Origin: Euryarchaeota archaeon UBA229
Lineage (GTDB): Archaea; Thermoplasmatota; Poseidoniia; Poseidoniales; Poseidoniaceae
NCBI GenBank assembly: GCA_002505355.1
Contig: DAUW01000097.1
Location: 25,618 to 48,926 of the forward strand
Length of the DNA: 23,309 nt
Reading direction: 5' to 3'
The notes beneath the pieces are model-generated. The model ran no database searches. It was not told the origin of the DNA and worked only from the letters and a program-made list of their open reading frames with translations. Positions 7,710 through 15,534 of this stretch are shown piece by piece; the stretch's first letter is position 1, and each line of letters begins with the position of its first letter. The translations under genes were made by a program, and so were the position numbers.

Positions 7710-8087
7710 GTGTCGAACTCAAATGGGACTCATATTTTTGCTGATTACGTTGGCTTTTTTCCTGTAATAAAGGATGTTGAAGAATGGATTATCAAGTTGA
7801 TGGAATCTGTCATTGACGACAGTTTAGCACGACGGGTCCATTCACATATTGAGGCATTCGATGGGACCATTTCACCGCCGGGTTTTGCCGCGGTTGTCTT
7901 ACTGGATGAGAGTCATCTGACTGCCCATTGTTATTCAGAACAGGGCTTGCTAGCAATTGATTGTTTTACCTGCGGTGCAACCGATACGGCGGCAATAATC
8001 AAGGCCATGGATATAGCAATAAGAGAAATATCTCCTGAAATTAAATTAAAACAGCGACAATCATACGCTAGATTCACTAATGGGTGA
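7710..8087 (+). CDS. speD: S-adenosylmethionine decarboxylase, pyruvoyl-dependent (class 1b, SpeD/SpeH type)
   Basis: This 125-residue proenzyme decarboxylates SAM to provide aminopropyl groups for spermidine-type polyamines. The family signature is clear: GTHIFADYVG near the N-terminus, then LLDESHLTAHCYSEQG and LLAIDCFTCG. Self-cleavage is expected between E67 and S68, with S68 becoming the pyruvoyl group. H73 is the processing histidine and C88 the catalytic acid. Length agrees with the small bacterial/archaeal single-domain form (about 115-135). The start is GTG, preceded by GGTG at 7697-7700, a suitable Shine-Dalgarno site. It sits 21 bases after the agmatinase and 6 bases before the DHS-family gene, so it is surely cotranscribed. 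No aminopropyltransferase is present in the window. Confidence 0.93.
   Translation: MSNSNGTHIFADYVGFFPVIKDVEEWIIKLMESVIDDSLARRVHSHIEAFDGTISPPGFAAVVLLDESHLTAHCYSEQGLLAIDCFTCGATDTAAIIKAMDIAIREISPEIKLKQRQSYARFTNG
8083..8087 (+). promoter_or_regulatory. Shine-Dalgarno GGTGA for the DHS-family gene
   Basis: GGTGA overlaps the stop codon of the SAM decarboxylase gene and lies 6 nt before the ATG at 8094. It complements the archaeal 16S 3' end and indicates coupled translation within one transcript. Confidence 0.6.
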
Positions 8088-8093
8088 AAGACT

Positions 8094-9044
8094 ATGTCAA
8101 TCCGAGATTTTGTAGACTCCAATTTTCATCATTTTAATGCTGGCGAGGTAAAGAGAACCGCACAATCGCTAGCCTCATTCATCGCAAATGGTGGCAAAAT
8201 ATTCTTGACACTGGCCGGCGCAATGAGCACCGCAAGGATTGGGAAAACCCTGGCGCCGCTGATCGATGCGGGTCACATAGTCGGAATTTCTTGTACTGGC
8301 GCAAACCTCGAGGAGGATATATTCTTACTGACTGCTAACTCACACTATCGTTCGGTTGCCAATTGGCGCGATTTGACCGCAGCAGATGATGCCAAATTAT
8401 TCACTCAAGGCATGAATAGAGTGACTGATGTATGTATTCCGGAGAATCAAGCGATAAGGGAGATTGAGCGGTCAATCTTACCGCTTTGGCACGATTACTC
8501 AGATAATAACAAATCAGCCTTGCCGCACGAATTCATCTATCAGGCTTTGTTGGAAGATAGATTATCCCTATCTGGTAATTTATCGGAAAGTTGGGTTTTG
8601 GCAGCAGCAAAGAACAATCTTCCACTTTTTGTTCCCGGGTGGGAGGATTCGACACTTGGCAATATCTTTGCTTCCCACGTAATCCAGTCTAATATAGCGA
8701 TTGAGACAATTAAAACAGGTATTCACTACATGACTGAACTTGCGCGCTGGTACCAACATCAAGACACGCCGCTAGCATTTTTCCAAATCGGCGGAGGTAT
8801 CGCTGGAGACTTTCCTATCTGCGTAGTCCCCATGCTCAATCAAGATATGCAGAAGACAGTTCCGCTATGGTCGTGGTTCTGTCAGATTAGTGAGGCAACA
8901 CCGTCATACGGAGGCTATTCTGGGGCACCGCCAAATGAAAAAATTAGCTGGGGTAAATTAACTACAACAACGCCAAAATTCGTAATCGAAAGCGATGCAA
9001 CAATAGTTGCACCGCTAATTTTCGCATATATTTTAGATCAGTAA
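8094..9044 (+). CDS. Deoxyhypusine synthase-family protein, bacterial DHS-like type
   Basis: This 316-residue NAD-dependent enzyme belongs to the family that moves the 4-aminobutyl group of spermidine to a lysine on eIF5A/aIF5A or, in homospermidine synthases, to another amine. The catalytic lysine motif is complete: YSGAPPNEKISWGK with K288. NAD-binding segments are visible as TLAGAMSTARIG and FFQIGGGIAGDFP. The segment GANLEED (69-75) differs from the GANL..HD form I expect in canonical eukaryal/archaeal deoxyhypusine synthases. Together with NRVTDVCIP, FVPGWEDSTLGNIFAS and the C-terminal ESDATIVAPLIFAY it agrees with the DHS-like proteins of Bacteroidota and other bacteria, which lack eIF5A. 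I recall these motifs but have not aligned them. Either it modifies aIF5A, or it makes a polyamine and the true DHS is elsewhere. It is the third gene of the polyamine cassette, led by GGTGA. Confidence 0.9.
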   Translation: MSIRDFVDSNFHHFNAGEVKRTAQSLASFIANGGKIFLTLAGAMSTARIGKTLAPLIDAGHIVGISCTGANLEEDIFLLTANSHYRSVANWRDLTAADDAKLFTQGMNRVTDVCIPENQAIREIERSILPLWHDYSDNNKSALPHEFIYQALLEDRLSLSGNLSESWVLAAAKNNLPLFVPGWEDSTLGNIFASHVIQSNIAIETIKTGIHYMTELARWYQHQDTPLAFFQIGGGIAGDFPICVVPMLNQDMQKTVPLWSWFCQISEATPSYGGYSGAPPNEKISWGKLTTTTPKFVIESDATIVAPLIFAYILDQ

Positions 9045-9060
9045 TTGGTTTGGTTAATTA

Positions 9061-9064
9061 GGAG
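9061..9064 (+). promoter_or_regulatory. Shine-Dalgarno GGAG for the anchored surface protein
   Basis: GGAG lies 9 nt before the ATG at 9074. It indicates a leadered message, consistent with read-through from the polyamine genes 29 bases upstream. Confidence 0.45.
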
Positions 9065-9073
9065 TTTACGCAC

Positions 9074-10108
9074 ATGAAAAGTAGCAATCGAGCGGATTTT
9101 TTCATCGAGTCCCTGGTTGTAGTGCTAGTGGTTTTTTCTGCATTTTCACTATACATAAGTGATGAGGCTACTGATGTCAAGGAGCTGGAATTAACATTAT
9201 TATCTGGTGAAATCGAATTGTCGACTCGAGATTCGATGGATGCTTTTGGCTTACAGGATTTCAATGTAGGCGCAGTTGCCAGTCTTAATCTCTCTGCAAA
9301 GCATGTAGTATCTCATGATTGTAAGGACTGCAACATGTCGACGCGTGGAGTAACGTTACACGGAGAGGTAATAATCACTCAATTGCAAGATCAGCAGGAC
9401 AGATTTGGCCGAATTGAAGGTAGCTTGAATTTCACGCACATAATGGTCTTTTCAGCGGCAAACTACATTGACCAAGAGCGCATTAATTTTGCCTGGTCTG
9501 CGGGAGATATAGCCTCATCATGGACGATATTAATCAATCATAATCCTCCAAGGTGGCTGCCGAACTACGACATCACTACCTTGTTTATTGAAACCACTCA
9601 AGGTCTTGAATCGAGGTCAGGCCCAGAGGTACTAATCAAGAATCCAACAGAAGAAAAACGCGTAATTTATGCGTGCTTACCAGATAGTTTCCTGTGTCGG
9701 AGCTCCTCGGCTGATGCTGTGTTAGTTGCGACGTATAGTAACGAGATAGAGACGGTTTTAGTTGATCAAACAGCATCATGGGAACATAATAATTTGGCTG
9801 AATACCCAACAAATAACTCAACCGAGGAATTTCCTTTTGAGATTCTACAGTTGGATAATGTGATACCTAATGAGCACGGGTTCACACCGTGGCATGATAC
9901 AGCAATAAACACCGTAACATCATACAATATTACTGATGATGAAGCGAGGTTTATGCCACTTTCAGCGTGGTTTTACTCGATTAATATGGTACCATTAGAA
10001 TTCAATATTAGGGGTAAATCATTGGTCCATATTAGTAGCCAAACCGCTGATATTTACAATATTCTGAATCCTGATAACTCACTTTCAATGGGACTTGTCA
10101 TATATTGA
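9074..10108 (+). CDS. Uncharacterised protein anchored by an N-terminal helix, extracellular
   Basis: This 344-residue protein starts MKSSNRADFFIES, followed by one hydrophobic helix (about 13-28, LVVVLVVFSAFSLYIS). The rest is hydrophilic and beta-strand-like with several N-glycosylation-type sequons, so it probably faces outside. Four cysteines in two close pairs (CKDC near residues 79-82, and CLPDSFLC near 203-210) may form disulfides. I recognise no enzymatic motif or known domain. It follows the DHS-family gene by 29 bases with its own GGAG site and precedes the giant surface protein, from which it is separated by a separate TATA box. It could be cotranscribed with the polyamine cassette, but its predicted location suggests an envelope role. 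Confidence 0.75.
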   Translation: MKSSNRADFFIESLVVVLVVFSAFSLYISDEATDVKELELTLLSGEIELSTRDSMDAFGLQDFNVGAVASLNLSAKHVVSHDCKDCNMSTRGVTLHGEVIITQLQDQQDRFGRIEGSLNFTHIMVFSAANYIDQERINFAWSAGDIASSWTILINHNPPRWLPNYDITTLFIETTQGLESRSGPEVLIKNPTEEKRVIYACLPDSFLCRSSSADAVLVATYSNEIETVLVDQTASWEHNNLAEYPTNNSTEEFPFEILQLDNVIPNEHGFTPWHDTAINTVTSYNITDDEARFMPLSAWFYSINMVPLEFNIRGKSLVHISSQTADIYNILNPDNSLSMGLVIY

Positions 10109-10131
10109 ATCAACTGTTCTGTGAATGGTTA

Positions 10132-10140
10132 TTTATAATA
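10132..10140 (+). promoter_or_regulatory. TATA box for the giant surface protein
   Basis: TTTATAATA is centred 24 nt before the ATG at 10160, the spacing of a leaderless archaeal promoter. It separates the giant protein gene from the upstream gene as an independently started transcript. Confidence 0.6.
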
Positions 10141-10159
10141 TAGACAACATAACTCAACT

Positions 10160-13100
10160 ATGCGAAAACTGGCATACTTGCTGATATTTCTGATGGTGAC
10201 TCTTACATTTCAACCGGTAGTCGCTAATAACGGTTCTCCGAACCACGTTGACCAGGCTGGGGGAACTGTGATCAGCGTCGATGGTTTCGTTACCACTAAA
10301 TTCACTAGCGTGGGCGATGAGATAGAGATTTTTGCCAATACTAGAGGACATACAGGTAATACGGAAACGACCAGCACAATTGTTACTGCAGATATCCTTC
10401 ACTATCCCGAAAATGACCCTATTGGCATCATTGTCCAGGGAGAACTGCCGCAGAACCCCGTAATCATCGATACTGTAGTAATGCAACCAACAGGATATCA
10501 CGAAGACGACGCGTCAATAATGATATGGGAGGGAACCTACACAGTTCCAATTAACTCTCTTGGTGGAGTTTATGGTGCAAGTATAACTATGGAGGATAGT
10601 GGCCATTTTGCCACCGATAATCCAACCCAAATTCCCGATAAATTGATTGAAGAGATTGAGCAGTTGTTGCAAACTATTGACAGTACATGGGATGCTGCCA
10701 ACCCGACGATGGATATGAAAACCGTCTTTGACAATCTCAACTCTCACGGTAACGGAGATTGGGGTAGTTTCGTTGACGATGCAACAAGAGGTAGCGGTTT
10801 TGGCGGTAGTTCGCAACTGTGGAACAATATGATTGACGCCGGGTATAACAATCCCGGTTATGACATGTATGATGGAGCTCGTTTTCTTGAAGCACTGATG
10901 GAATTCCTTGAGTCAACAGATCTGGATGCTGGCATGGCATTCATAACCGGGCTGTTTGTTTACGCCAACGAATTTCCATTGCCTAGAACAGTGAACGATT
11001 TTAGTGCTGTTGCAGATTACATCTCAGCATTTGACCCTATTGAGAACTTTACTAGGTTCTCCGGAACCGGAGAGTTCTCTGCTGCTTATGACGCAATGCT
11101 AGGCAGCAATGAATGGCAGGCACTACAACAAGCACTGGACAATCTAGCCAATAATACGATGATTTTCCAATCCTTCCAAACACTACTTCGTAACGTTGCA
11201 TTATTGTCGATCTCTACGCACCCTGATGCGATAATCGCTGGTTTTGAAGCCTGGGTAGCTCCCTTGGCAGAAGGGGACTATGATAGCATGACGCCATTCC
11301 AAAAACTAGTCGTTAGTTGGTCAGAGATGGATGTCAATATTCAAGACCTAGACGGCGACGAATTCCCTGATAGTATTGTATGGGAATACGAATTGCTACT
11401 GAATACTACTGAAGGCTTGCAATGGCAGGCGAAGATGGAAACTGATCATCAATATGTCATGGACGGATTTGATGATTTCAACGAATTCGATATCGAACTT
11501 TTAACCATTATCAGAGACACCTTCGAAGACCCAACCTGGGAAAATGCTGGGGAGGCACTTCAAAACTTCGGCGAATGGGCTGCTAATGCAACAGTCTCTC
11601 GGGACTTAGAATGGGAGTATAATTGGGATTCTGAAGATGGCGATGGTGAAGGCAGTGAGAATTCCGAAGGGGAGGATTCGAGTACGGACACTCATCAATA
11701 TGTCATCTTTGATGACTTACACCCAATCGAGACTTTTGAATTGAATAAGTACATACTTGATATTGGAATTGAGATGAGAATTTACGGTTTGTGGTATGAT
11801 GATGATTACCCAGATAATTTCAACCTGACAATCACTGACTCTAACGGCGGCGAGTCAAATTTACTGTTGCTACGCAATCCACTGATAGACCGAGAAGCTT
11901 ACTATGGGCGATTCACGGCTAGCGGTATCGAAACAGACACATATTCGTTTAGCCAGCCGCTAGAAACGTTTAGGCCACCCTGTGTTGATGATGGTTGTAC
12001 CTTGGACCGTGCTGAGTTTATCATCGACACCTTGCAACCAAGCCTGTTGGAATCAATGCCACTCGAAGTAATGGATGAAATATTCATGGTTTCTGCTCTT
12101 GGAGTAATAGTTAACCAAGATGAAACGCTGTTAACCAATCAGCCTTACAATGTTGAATCTACGACTTATGATGCTGTCGACGGAGCACTATTTGGCGCCA
12201 ATGTTGATACTGCGGTGCTCAGAGTCTCTCCCAGTCTAGGCGCATCGGCAATTTCTACCTTGTCTCCTGCTGGACAATTATTGATAACCAGTAATGAACC
12301 CTCAACGTTGACTGCAGACTATGACGGTAACGATGCTGTTAACGTGCTGTCAGTGACTGTTGAGCCTCGTTCTGAAGATTCAGATGGTAATGGCTTGTCT
12401 GATGACCAAGCGACGTTTACCGGTAGTATTGATTATGCGGGAGATAGTGCAACAGGTTGGGACCTTTCTTCAACACTAAACGGGCAATATTCACTGTCTG
12501 ATCGTGGAGTTGCAGTCATCACTACGAGTGGTGAAAACGCTGAAGGTTTACAATTTAGTTTCTCTAACGAGATGCCATTGCCTAGTACACCACCATGTAC
12601 TATTACCGCTGGCAATGAACACTGGAATAACAACGAAATCCATCTTAATATGAGGTATCAAAATTATTATGTTGAATCAGATGAAGGTAGGCAATATTTT
12701 GACTCTACAGAACCAATTTCTATTTCCATAGACTGGGGCGACGGTCAAATAACCCAATCCACCCCTAATACAGGTGAATCGGAACCAGAATCAGGCTACT
12801 ATGAAATGCAAGAAACCCATATCTACGCAGCCTCCTCATCAGGACAAGAATCCTACAGCATAACCATCGATTATGAATTTGAATATGGTGTGCACTATTA
12901 TCACAACGCCGTATGGAAAGAGAACCATGGTTTTGAAAAATACGATGAAGACGGCAATGCATATTATGACAATTCCTTCAATTCTCACGAGGAGTGGCTA
13001 TACTGCAGATTGTCAGAACCTGAAACATCTGCTTTGCCAAGTCCACCGATAATTAACGAATTCATAACCAATGGTCCGTTCGAAGTCATGACTCAACAGT

Positions 13101-15514
13101 TACATTCCTCAGATGCAGATGGTAAAACCTCATTGACAGTTACTCCTCCCCATCCGGGAGCTTATGTGTCAATAGTACAATCTGAAATAATCCGTGCAGA
13201 AGACGGTAAAGCACTTACTGGAATAGGTTTGAACTTCGGTATTGCGACCCAAGGAAGCATAGGCATAGCTAATCTAGACGTGATTGATTATTTTTCAGGT
13301 CTACCAGTTTATGCTGCTAATACGACTCAACCAGCTCAATCTATTACTATTGAAGCGACCGGAATTTCAGATACGCATCACAAAGCGGTAATCGGACACC
13401 TGCCGCTAGACCTTTCAGTTGCGTTTGATGATGTAGACTGGTCGGCAGAACCCAGTATTCAAGACATGATCTTTAACCCTGGGGAAACCACCCGAAGCGT
13501 TGAGTTAACCCACGCAGCGCCGCTGTCGCTGGTTGGTATCTTTACCACCGAATCTGATTCGGCTGGCGAGAGTTCGATCGACCAAACCCTTGCACCGCTG
13601 GCAGTTCACTTTGGATTAATTCTCCATAACCCCAACGAACTATCCATCAACGGAGCGCTAGGGCCCGGCCAAACCACCAATATCGCACTTTCACAAACCG
13701 TTGAACAGGCAACTAAAATACTGGCTGTTGCATCTCCGAGTCATGGTTTTGACCCGGCAACAGTCGACTTCTCGACAATCACTGAATTAATCTCAAATGA
13801 AGGTTTGAGACCGGCAACGGATTGGGCCGGTGTTGAGGCAGAAATATCCTCAGTCTGTGAGGAAATAGATGCCTTTGGCGGCCACTCATGGAATCCAGAA
13901 TCCGAGAATCACGAACCGATGTTGCATATCAGTGTAAGGCATCAATCACAGGCGATTGCATACGGCAATTATGAGGGCTACAGTGCGTTACTGACGAATC
14001 ATAATCTTGTACACGAAGAAACAGGTGCTAGTTATAGCCACTTAGCGATTGAAAGTAACGAACTGGCTGAAGTAGTGGACCTGAATTATCCTACAACAGA
14101 CATGCCGGAAGGCAAGTACTTGTTTACCACAGGCACGTCATTAGGCTCTTCAATCGAGGTAATATTGAACGATCGATATGGGCCTGATATAGAATCAGAA
14201 AATCATCAGAATAACTGCGACGACAGCATAGATTTGACGGATGAACAAAGCTTCGAAATCTTTGACAAATATGTCACAAGATTCAGCACTATTGCTTGGG
14301 GGCAGGGAACTAGCGCAGATTTGCAACTACCATACCTCTCATCACCTGTATCAGAGTATACCGTTATTGCCGTTGCCCAGCAGGGCAGCGGTTCAGCAGC
14401 GAGTCTGGTATCCGCAGTAAGTACGACACTATCGACTCCTAACCCAGAGCCGCCAACTATGGAGAATCTGAGCGTAGTTTTCATGCCGACAAACCCTTTG
14501 CCAGGCGACATTGTATTCCTGACTGTAACAGATGAGTCAAATGAACCTGTTGAGGGCCTGTCGATTACCGTCGTTCGGGAAGGCCAGACACTGACTAGCT
14601 TATTGTCCAACGAAAACGGACAAAATTCCTTCCCCATTCCCGAGGGTGAAATAACCATCAGAATTTCCGGCGGGCAGTACTATCCAGTAGAACTGACAAT
14701 ATCGGTTACGTCAGATGGAATAGATGACGATGGAGGATTACCCGGAGATAGAGATAGTGATGGTTATGGAGATTTACTGGATGCTTTCCCCGATGATGGA
14801 ACAGAGTGGTTTGATACTGATATGGATAGTATTGGAGATAACGCCGATACTGATGACGACTCGGATGGATTACTCGATGATGAGGAAGTAAGCGCAACTC
14901 CGCAAACTAATCCACTCAGACCTGATACTGATGGCGATGGATTTTGCGACGGAAACATCGGTGTTGCGGGCATCTGTTTGGCCGGTGATGCATTCCCAAT
15001 TGATTCATCAGAGTGGGCTGACTCGGATAACGATGATATCGGCGACAACACAGACATCTGTCCAGATACTTTAACGGGGGAAATAGTCGATGAATTTGGC
15101 TGCTCAGAATCGCAACTCGAAGATGACTCAGACGGTTTAACCGATGACTTAGACGACGGTACGGACTTATCGGATGAAGGATCGCAACAAGGCTCAGAAT
15201 CTTCTGATACTGCATCAGGCTCGTTACTGCTGATTGGTGGCTCGGTCGGGTTGATTGCTATTCTAGTGATTGCCGCATCACTAATTTTACTGAGGAATAG
15301 AAGGGAAGACGCTGATGAAAAACAGTTCGTTCGCCAAGAAGAACTGTTTGAAACCGTTGCAATAACCACCACTACCCCGGCGCCTCCGTCAAAACCCCCG
15401 GTAACGGCTCGGGGCGAGATGTATGACGGTTATGAAGGACTTGAGTATCCATCAGGCAGCGGAAACTGGTTCTACCGAGACCCAGCATCAGGTGCTTGGG
15501 TGGAGTGGCGCTGA
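10160..15514 (+). CDS. Giant type I membrane surface protein with PKD-like domain, thrombospondin type 3 repeats and WW-like cytosolic tail
   Basis: This 1784-residue secreted protein begins with a signal peptide (MRKLAYLLIFLMVTLTFQPV, cleavage near VVA-N). Large beta-rich and helical ectodomains follow with no enzymatic motif that I recognise. An acidic Ser/Glu/Gly run lies at about 490-511. Isolated calcium-type loops (DLDGDEFPD near 395 and DSDGNGLSDD near 738) precede a PKD-like unit (about 845-900, with WGDG at 859-862 and a later HIY). A carboxypeptidase-regulatory/Big-like domain is at about 1437-1516. Thrombospondin type 3-like repeats run from about 1521 to 1672 (DRDSDGYGD, DTDGDGFCDG, DSDNDDIGDNTDICPDT). 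One transmembrane helix (about 1690-1711) is followed by RNRRE and a cytosolic tail of about 70 residues that ends GNWFYRDPASGAWVEWR. Adhesion, envelope structure or substrate capture is likely. It is followed after 20 bases by an RND-type transporter. Confidence 0.85.
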   Translation: MRKLAYLLIFLMVTLTFQPVVANNGSPNHVDQAGGTVISVDGFVTTKFTSVGDEIEIFANTRGHTGNTETTSTIVTADILHYPENDPIGIIVQGELPQNPVIIDTVVMQPTGYHEDDASIMIWEGTYTVPINSLGGVYGASITMEDSGHFATDNPTQIPDKLIEEIEQLLQTIDSTWDAANPTMDMKTVFDNLNSHGNGDWGSFVDDATRGSGFGGSSQLWNNMIDAGYNNPGYDMYDGARFLEALMEFLESTDLDAGMAFITGLFVYANEFPLPRTVNDFSAVADYISAFDPIENFTRFSGTGEFSAAYDAMLGSNEWQALQQALDNLANNTMIFQSFQTLLRNVALLSISTHPDAIIAGFEAWVAPLAEGDYDSMTPFQKLVVSWSEMDVNIQDLDGDEFPDSIVWEYELLLNTTEGLQWQAKMETDHQYVMDGFDDFNEFDIELLTIIRDTFEDPTWENAGEALQNFGEWAANATVSRDLEWEYNWDSEDGDGEGSENSEGEDSSTDTHQYVIFDDLHPIETFELNKYILDIGIEMRIYGLWYDDDYPDNFNLTITDSNGGESNLLLLRNPLIDREAYYGRFTASGIETDTYSFSQPLETFRPPCVDDGCTLDRAEFIIDTLQPSLLESMPLEVMDEIFMVSALGVIVNQDETLLTNQPYNVESTTYDAVDGALFGANVDTAVLRVSPSLGASAISTLSPAGQLLITSNEPSTLTADYDGNDAVNVLSVTVEPRSEDSDGNGLSDDQATFTGSIDYAGDSATGWDLSSTLNGQYSLSDRGVAVITTSGENAEGLQFSFSNEMPLPSTPPCTITAGNEHWNNNEIHLNMRYQNYYVESDEGRQYFDSTEPISISIDWGDGQITQSTPNTGESEPESGYYEMQETHIYAASSSGQESYSITIDYEFEYGVHYYHNAVWKENHGFEKYDEDGNAYYDNSFNSHEEWLYCRLSEPETSALPSPPIINEFITNGPFEVMTQQLHSSDADGKTSLTVTPPHPGAYVSIVQSEIIRAEDGKALTGIGLNFGIATQGSIGIANLDVIDYFSGLPVYAANTTQPAQSITIEATGISDTHHKAVIGHLPLDLSVAFDDVDWSAEPSIQDMIFNPGETTRSVELTHAAPLSLVGIFTTESDSAGESSIDQTLAPLAVHFGLILHNPNELSINGALGPGQTTNIALSQTVEQATKILAVASPSHGFDPATVDFSTITELISNEGLRPATDWAGVEAEISSVCEEIDAFGGHSWNPESENHEPMLHISVRHQSQAIAYGNYEGYSALLTNHNLVHEETGASYSHLAIESNELAEVVDLNYPTTDMPEGKYLFTTGTSLGSSIEVILNDRYGPDIESENHQNNCDDSIDLTDEQSFEIFDKYVTRFSTIAWGQGTSADLQLPYLSSPVSEYTVIAVAQQGSGSAASLVSAVSTTLSTPNPEPPTMENLSVVFMPTNPLPGDIVFLTVTDESNEPVEGLSITVVREGQTLTSLLSNENGQNSFPIPEGEITIRISGGQYYPVELTISVTSDGIDDDGGLPGDRDSDGYGDLLDAFPDDGTEWFDTDMDSIGDNADTDDDSDGLLDDEEVSATPQTNPLRPDTDGDGFCDGNIGVAGICLAGDAFPIDSSEWADSDNDDIGDNTDICPDTLTGEIVDEFGCSESQLEDDSDGLTDDLDDGTDLSDEGSQQGSESSDTASGSLLLIGGSVGLIAILVIAASLILLRNRREDADEKQFVRQEELFETVAITTTTPAPPSKPPVTARGEMYDGYEGLEYPSGSGNWFYRDPASGAWVEWR

Positions 15515-15534
15515 ATCACCATCAAGTGGTAAGC

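Noticed and set aside
14764..15372. Long minus-strand open frame of 202 codons (and another at 14206-14658) inside the giant surface protein gene
   Set aside because: The translation is a low-complexity Ser/Pro-rich sequence that mirrors the GAT/GAC-rich Asp repeats on the plus strand. It has no domain, promoter or ribosome binding site.
15496..15534. TTG start for the RND transporter overlapping the giant protein
   Set aside because: It would add a 13-residue hydrophilic extension. The ATG at 15535 directly precedes the first membrane helix.
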